Origin: Nonomuraea maritima
Lineage (GTDB): Bacteria > Actinomycetota > Actinomycetes > Streptosporangiales > Streptosporangiaceae
Assembly (NCBI RefSeq): GCF_900100395.1
Contig: NZ_FNFB01000011.1
Location: forward strand, 152,461 to 216,460
DNA: 64,000 nucleotides
Reading direction: 5' to 3'
In this document: positions 60,800 to 64,000 of the stretch, one piece after another
How the letters are laid out: each line of letters begins with the position of its first letter
How positions within the stretch are numbered: the stretch's first letter is position 1
The notes under the pieces: model-generated
What the model was told of the DNA's origin: nothing
The model's input: the letters and a program-made list of their open reading frames with translations, nothing else
Databases searched by the model: none
Position numbers and translations under genes: made by a program

Positions 60800-61297
60800 T
60801 CACCGGGCGGCGCACAGTTCGGCGAGGCGTTCCAGGGTGCTCGCCATCTGCGTCTTCCACCAGGCGCGCCCGCTGTCCACTTCCGCGCGTTTGTCCTCCG
60901 GCATGCGCGAACCGTCGAAGGTCTCGGTCACGACCGTCGCCCCGGCTCCGTCCGGGAGCAGATCGAAGATCCACCGGTGGCCCCACGCGGCCCCGGGCGT
61001 GGTGGCGTCCGGGTGCCCGCGACCGGGCCTCGGCTCCCAGCCGAGGCGACGGTCCGGCTCGTACTCGACGACGTGGTTGTTCATCTCATAGTCGCCGTAT
61101 CGCTCGTAATGCATCCGCATCACGAAGACGTCCCCGACGCCCGAGACCACGGCGTCGGAGACGCCACCGCGCAGCATCCCCGAGCCGTCGAGGTCCGGGT
61201 GCCGTCCGGGGTCGGCGAGGATCCGGAAGATCTCCTCCGCCGGGGCCCCGATGCGCCGGGACACCACCACCACGGGCTCGCCTGTCGTACTCGTCAT
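60800..61297 (-). CDS. SRPBCC (polyketide cyclase/START-like) protein
   Basis: A 165-residue helix-grip protein: VVVSRRIGAPAEEIFRILADPGRHPDLDGSGMLR, then a beta-sheet core with VVEYEPDRRLGWEPRPG and a long C-terminal helix (RAWWKTQMASTLERLAEL). The ligand is unknown. The gene is complete and lies wholly between IS630-type inverted repeats, suggesting capture as a passenger. Confidence 0.88.
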   Translation of the reverse strand: MTSTTGEPVVVVSRRIGAPAEEIFRILADPGRHPDLDGSGMLRGGVSDAVVSGVGDVFVMRMHYERYGDYEMNNHVVEYEPDRRLGWEPRPGRGHPDATTPGAAWGHRWIFDLLPDGAGATVVTETFDGSRMPEDKRAEVDSGRAWWKTQMASTLERLAELCAAR

Positions 61298-61482
61298 CCG
61301 CGTTCCTCCGTCAGCCGCAGAGCATGAACCCGACTCTGGCCCGGACGCTACACCGGGGGTACGACAACGCCTCGTCGAGGACGTTCCACATGCCGTCGGT
61401 CGGCGATCAAGGCCTGACCCAGCTATCCGGCGTACCTATGCGATCACAGCACTAGAAGGAGGGAGGCCTTCAGGGGTCACAC

Positions 61483-62424
61483 TCAGCGGGCGGAGTCTTG
61501 CCAGGCGTGAAGTTTGTCGGGATTCGCTATCAGCCAGATGTCGGTGATGAGGCCGTCCCGGACGGCCATGGCCATGACGCCATTGATCTCGCCCTTGACG
61601 TGGCTGACCAGTCCGGGCAACCCGTTGACGTTCTCCTCAGTGATCTCCTGGACGAACTTCCTCCGAAGGAGGCCGAGGAAGTAACGCGCCGTCTTGGCAG
61701 AGCCGAGGATCGGACGCCGGGCGGCCCGTGCCTTGCCTCCGCCGTCGATGCGCACGCTGACGTTGGGGTCGAGCAGGCTGATCAGAGTGTCGAAGTCCCC
61801 GTGCTCGCAGGCGTTCCTGAAGGCGGTGACGATGTCGCGATGCTGGCGGACGTCGACGGCGCGGCGCCGGTCGGACTGCAGGTGTCGCCGGGCCGAGGCG
61901 CCGAGCTGGCGGCAGGCCTCCGGCGTACGCCTGACGATATCGGCGATCTCGGTGTGCGGCAGGTTGAAGACGTCGTGCAGGACGAAGACGACACGCTCGG
62001 CGGGCGTAACGGATTCCAGCATGACGAGCATGCCCATGCTCACGGAGTCGTCGATGGTCACCCGCTCGGCAGGGTCGCCGGTTCTGGTGCTCGCGGTGCT
62101 GGCCCACCGGGCGTCGTCCGGAAGCGGTTCGGGCAGCCAGTCCCCCACGTACCGCTCGCGGCGGGCCCGGGCCGAGGTCAGCTGGTCCAGGCAGATCCTG
62201 CAGGTCACCCGTACGAGCCAGGCCGTCGGTGATCGGATGGCCTGCCGCGCTTCGTCGGACAGGGCATACCACCGCGCGTAGGCGTCCTGCACGATGTCCT
62301 CGGCATCGTGCATGGAGCCCAGCATTCTGAACGCGACATTCACCAAGGTGACGTGATCGTCGAGCATCACGGTGCCGCGCTCGTGGCGCGGGGAGAAGGG
62401 GGGCTGCCCCCACTCGTGTGACAC
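61483..62424 (-). CDS. ECF41 family RNA polymerase sigma factor
   Basis: A 313-residue ECF41 protein: region 2 VNVAFRMLGSMHDAEDIVQDAYARWYALSDEAR, region 4 VTPAERVVFVLHDVFNLPHTEIADIVRRTPEACRQLG, and C-terminal SnoaL-like domain with DGGGK and NPDKL (here ANPDKLHAW). GTG 62424 is used, with AAGGAGAG upstream; an internal ATG 60 bases on is possible. It is a close paralogue of the protein at 53.0 kb. The target regulon is not evident from its neighbours. Confidence 0.9.
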   Translation of the reverse strand: MSHEWGQPPFSPRHERGTVMLDDHVTLVNVAFRMLGSMHDAEDIVQDAYARWYALSDEARQAIRSPTAWLVRVTCRICLDQLTSARARRERYVGDWLPEPLPDDARWASTASTRTGDPAERVTIDDSVSMGMLVMLESVTPAERVVFVLHDVFNLPHTEIADIVRRTPEACRQLGASARRHLQSDRRRAVDVRQHRDIVTAFRNACEHGDFDTLISLLDPNVSVRIDGGGKARAARRPILGSAKTARYFLGLLRRKFVQEITEENVNGLPGLVSHVKGEINGVMAMAVRDGLITDIWLIANPDKLHAWQDSAR

Positions 62425-62621
62425 AGCGGCTCTCCTTCGCGGTCCGATAGGCCCACCACGAAGATCATCTTTTTCATGCTGGCACACATAGTGCCGCTGA
62501 ACACCACCTACACCGTCTGTTCGGGACAAACTAATCTTTATCTGCCGGCTCGTTGATGGTGGGCCGTGGCCTTGCCGGACGCGGCGGACAGGGCATTGCG
62601 CACGCCCGCCGCCGCCGTCCC

Positions 62622-63160
62622 CTCTTACGAGTTCCTGTGGCAGTTGAGCCAGTTGACGACGTCGGTGGCCGCGCCGCCGTCACTGCGCGGGGTCAGTACG
62701 GAGTAGTGGTCCTTGCCCGGGTAGGCCCGGAATTCGGCGGCGGTGCCGGCCGCGCGGGCGTTGCGGACCGCCTGCTTCGTCACCGCGATCTTGATGGACG
62801 GATCGTCCATACCCTGGAGCAGCAGCATCGGGCCCGGAGTCCGGCCGCGAGGAACGCTCTGCGCGTCCAGCATGGGCTGGATCTTCAGTGCGGCCTCAGG
62901 AGTCTGCGGGGCGAACTGGTAGTCGGTCAGCTTGTCGCCGAGGTCGGCGGAGAAGTGCCTGCAGCGCCAGCAGGTAGAAGCCGCGGTCCACCGGACCGGG
63001 CGAACCGTAGTTGTAGGCCTGCCCGACGTCCGTCACCGGTGCGAGTCCGACCGTGCCGCGGAAGTCGAGGCCACGGCCCCAGGTGCTGGACAGTTCGCCG
63101 GCCGCGATGGCGGCATGCCCGCCCTGGGAATGTCCGAATCTCCTGCGATCACCCCAGCCG
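62622..63160 (-). pseudogene. Secreted lipase/alpha-beta hydrolase remnant, frameshifted
   Basis: One frame gives FGHSQGGHAAIAAGELS (nucleophile elbow) and VGLAPVTDVGQAYNYGSPG. A second frame continues with HFSADLGDKLTDYQFAPQTP, LLLQGMDDPSIKIAV (acid) and YPGKDHYSVL (His). A single indel near 62957 joins them. The N-terminal half including any signal peptide is absent, replaced by unrelated sequence upstream of about 63160. It is a C-terminal relic of a secreted esterase/lipase. Confidence 0.75.
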
Positions 63161-63399
63161 CTGAGGACTGGAGTGTTGATTGCTGTCCTCGTCCCGACGG
63201 CCAGGAATGAGCTGGTGTGACGGTTCTCCGACGACTGTGAGCGAGGCCACAGCCGCATCGGAAAGGCCGGGAGCAGCCTCCAATGCCTTCTGTGGCAGCG
63301 GACGAGGCCACTCTCGTCACGAAAGGTGGTGCTGTCTCGTCGTAGTGACAGCCCCGACAGCAGGGGCACACCGAACCGCGCAAGTCGAAGGAACCTACA

Positions 63400-63549
63400 G
63401 TGACGATCACCAGAACCAGGGAACGTGTCATGAGGGTGGGACCTGCCGTCACGGTCTTCACCCTGAACGCCGTGCCGGCGAACGCCTACGTAGGTGCCGA
63501 CATTCCGCAGGTCACCAAGGCTGACGGGTGGAAGGCGCCCGAGGCATGA
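63400..63549 (+). pseudogene. Probable 3' stub of nuoE
   Basis: A 49-codon frame ending GADIPQVTKADGWKAPEA and a stop that overlaps the nuoF start as ATGA. In nuo operons nuoE occupies this place, and coupling to nuoF is usual. Only the tail could belong to NuoE; none of its cysteine ligands or fold are present, and the upstream codons look unrelated. The identification is by position, not by strong homology. Confidence 0.4.
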
Positions 63550-64000
63550 GCACCACTCTCACCCCGATCCTGACCGCCAACTGGGACCAGCCCGGCTCGT
63601 ACACCCTCGACGGGTACGGCGAGTACGGCGCGGCCAGCAAGGCGCTCGGCATGGACCCCGACACCGTCATCCAGGCCGTCAAGGACTCGGGCCTGCGCGG
63701 CCGTGGCGGCGCCGGCTTCCCGACCGGCATGAAGTGGGGCTTCATCCCGCAGGGCGACGGCAAGCCGCACTACCTCGTCGTCAACGCCGACGAGTCGGAG
63801 CCGGGCACCTGCAAGGACATCCCGCTGATGATGGCCAACCCGCACTCGCTGGTCGAGGGCATCATCATCACCTCGTACGCCATCCGCGCCAACCACGCCT
63901 TCATCTACGTGCGCGGCGAGGTGCTGCACGTCATCCGCCGGCTGCACGCGGCCGTCAAGGAGGCCTACGACAAGGGCTACCTCGGCAAGGACATCTTCGG
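63546..64000 (+). CDS. nuoF: NADH-quinone oxidoreductase subunit F, N-terminal part, cut by window end
   Basis: The first ~151 residues of NuoF, the FMN- and NADH-binding subunit of complex I. Diagnostic motifs are GLRGRGGAGFPTGMKW (nucleotide loop), HYLVVNADESEPGTCKD (FMN contact), and ANHAFIYVRGEV. The sequence is intact to the window edge. The NADH site and FeS ligands lie beyond. A normal nuoA-E set does not precede it within the window, so the operon seems to begin here or has been cut by rearrangement. Confidence 0.95.
   Translation, partial: MSTTLTPILTANWDQPGSYTLDGYGEYGAASKALGMDPDTVIQAVKDSGLRGRGGAGFPTGMKWGFIPQGDGKPHYLVVNADESEPGTCKDIPLMMANPHSLVEGIIITSYAIRANHAFIYVRGEVLHVIRRLHAAVKEAYDKGYLGKDIF

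Larger units (their letters stand above)
60606..61455. mobile_element. IS630-derived mini-element carrying an SRPBCC gene
   Basis: Inverted repeats of 27 bases, starting CTAGTGCTGTGA at 60606 and ending at 61455 in reverse complement, match at 24 positions. The element proper begins GTGCTGTGA after a TA dinucleotide at each end, as in the IS630/Tc1 group, which duplicates TA. Inside are the first ~30 codons of an IS630 transposase near the left end and, in opposite orientation, a complete SRPBCC gene. The rest of the transposase is missing. Confidence 0.7.

Noticed and set aside
1..64000. CRISPR arrays, tRNA or rRNA genes
   Set aside because: No regularly spaced repeats and no cloverleaf-like or rRNA sequence were noticed on either strand. 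A covariance-model scan would be the decisive test.

Overview
The window is high-GC DNA from a filamentous-type actinobacterium. Evidence is the strong G/C bias at third codon positions, an F420-type (DDN) flavin/deazaflavin protein, ECF41 sigma factors, twin-arginine secreted enzymes, many TetR/MarR/PadR/WYL regulators, and QcrB-like cytochrome b proteins of actinobacterial type. A Streptosporangiales genus such as Nonomuraea is my best guess, by inference only. Most operons are tightly packed with ATGA/GTGA overlaps. Between them lie decayed genes and mobile-element scars, as expected in an accessory arm of the chromosome.

Layout. 1-5.5 kb: the end of a DUF1214 protein, a SnoaL-like gene, a wrecked GntR-ABC transporter locus, an NmrA/quinone-oxidoreductase fusion followed by an FMN reductase with an in-frame amber codon, a divergent AraC regulator, and a resolvase fragment. 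5.8-8.6 kb: trpB-trpA-gntR, a stand-alone tryptophan synthase operon. 8.9-10.7 kb: hemerythrin, an HSL-type esterase, and an IS200 transposase remnant. 10.7-20.7 kb: five overlapping genes (WGR/DUF4132, MoxR ATPase, DUF5682, VWA, SWIM zinc finger) in the order of Escherichia coli yehI-L-M-P-Q. 21-22.8 kb: a HIT protein, a small hypothetical gene, and an ArsR/AHSA1 pair. 22.8-28.7 kb: a biotin uptake operon bioY / acyl-CoA ligase / thiolase-like / bioM / bioN. A tnpB-only IS200/IS605 element has inserted exactly between bioM and bioN.

28.7-43.6 kb: GNAT, a DDN-hemerythrin fusion, MerR, VOC and WYL genes, two related TetR units, a methyltransferase, a zinc-free dehydrogenase, an FBP zinc-finger protein, an amidohydrolase, a secreted S15 peptidase, and a PadR-controlled MacB-type ABC exporter. 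43.7-47.8 kb: a large secreted GH2 glycosidase whose catalytic region is interrupted by discoidin (F5/8C) repeats in a permuted order. 47.8-54 kb: a TetX-like flavin monooxygenase with a divergent TetR and a clear operator, a MarR gene with a clear palindrome, a TetR/SDR pair, a degenerate ECF41 sigma factor and an intact one.

54-60.5 kb: a respiratory-type cluster. It holds a decayed type II NADH dehydrogenase, an intact relative overlapping a cytochrome b paralogue that has lost both ligands of one heme, a flavin monooxygenase, and a second cytochrome b that keeps all four heme ligands. 60.6-64 kb: an IS630-derived element that has lost most of its transposase and carries an SRPBCC gene between its terminal repeats, a third ECF41 sigma factor, a frameshifted secreted hydrolase, and the start of nuoF behind only a stub of what is probably nuoE. 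The most unusual items are the cytochrome b/flavoprotein pair, the actinobacterial yeh-type cluster, the permuted glycosidase, the exact tnpB insertion in the biotin operon, and the SRPBCC gene framed by IS630 ends.
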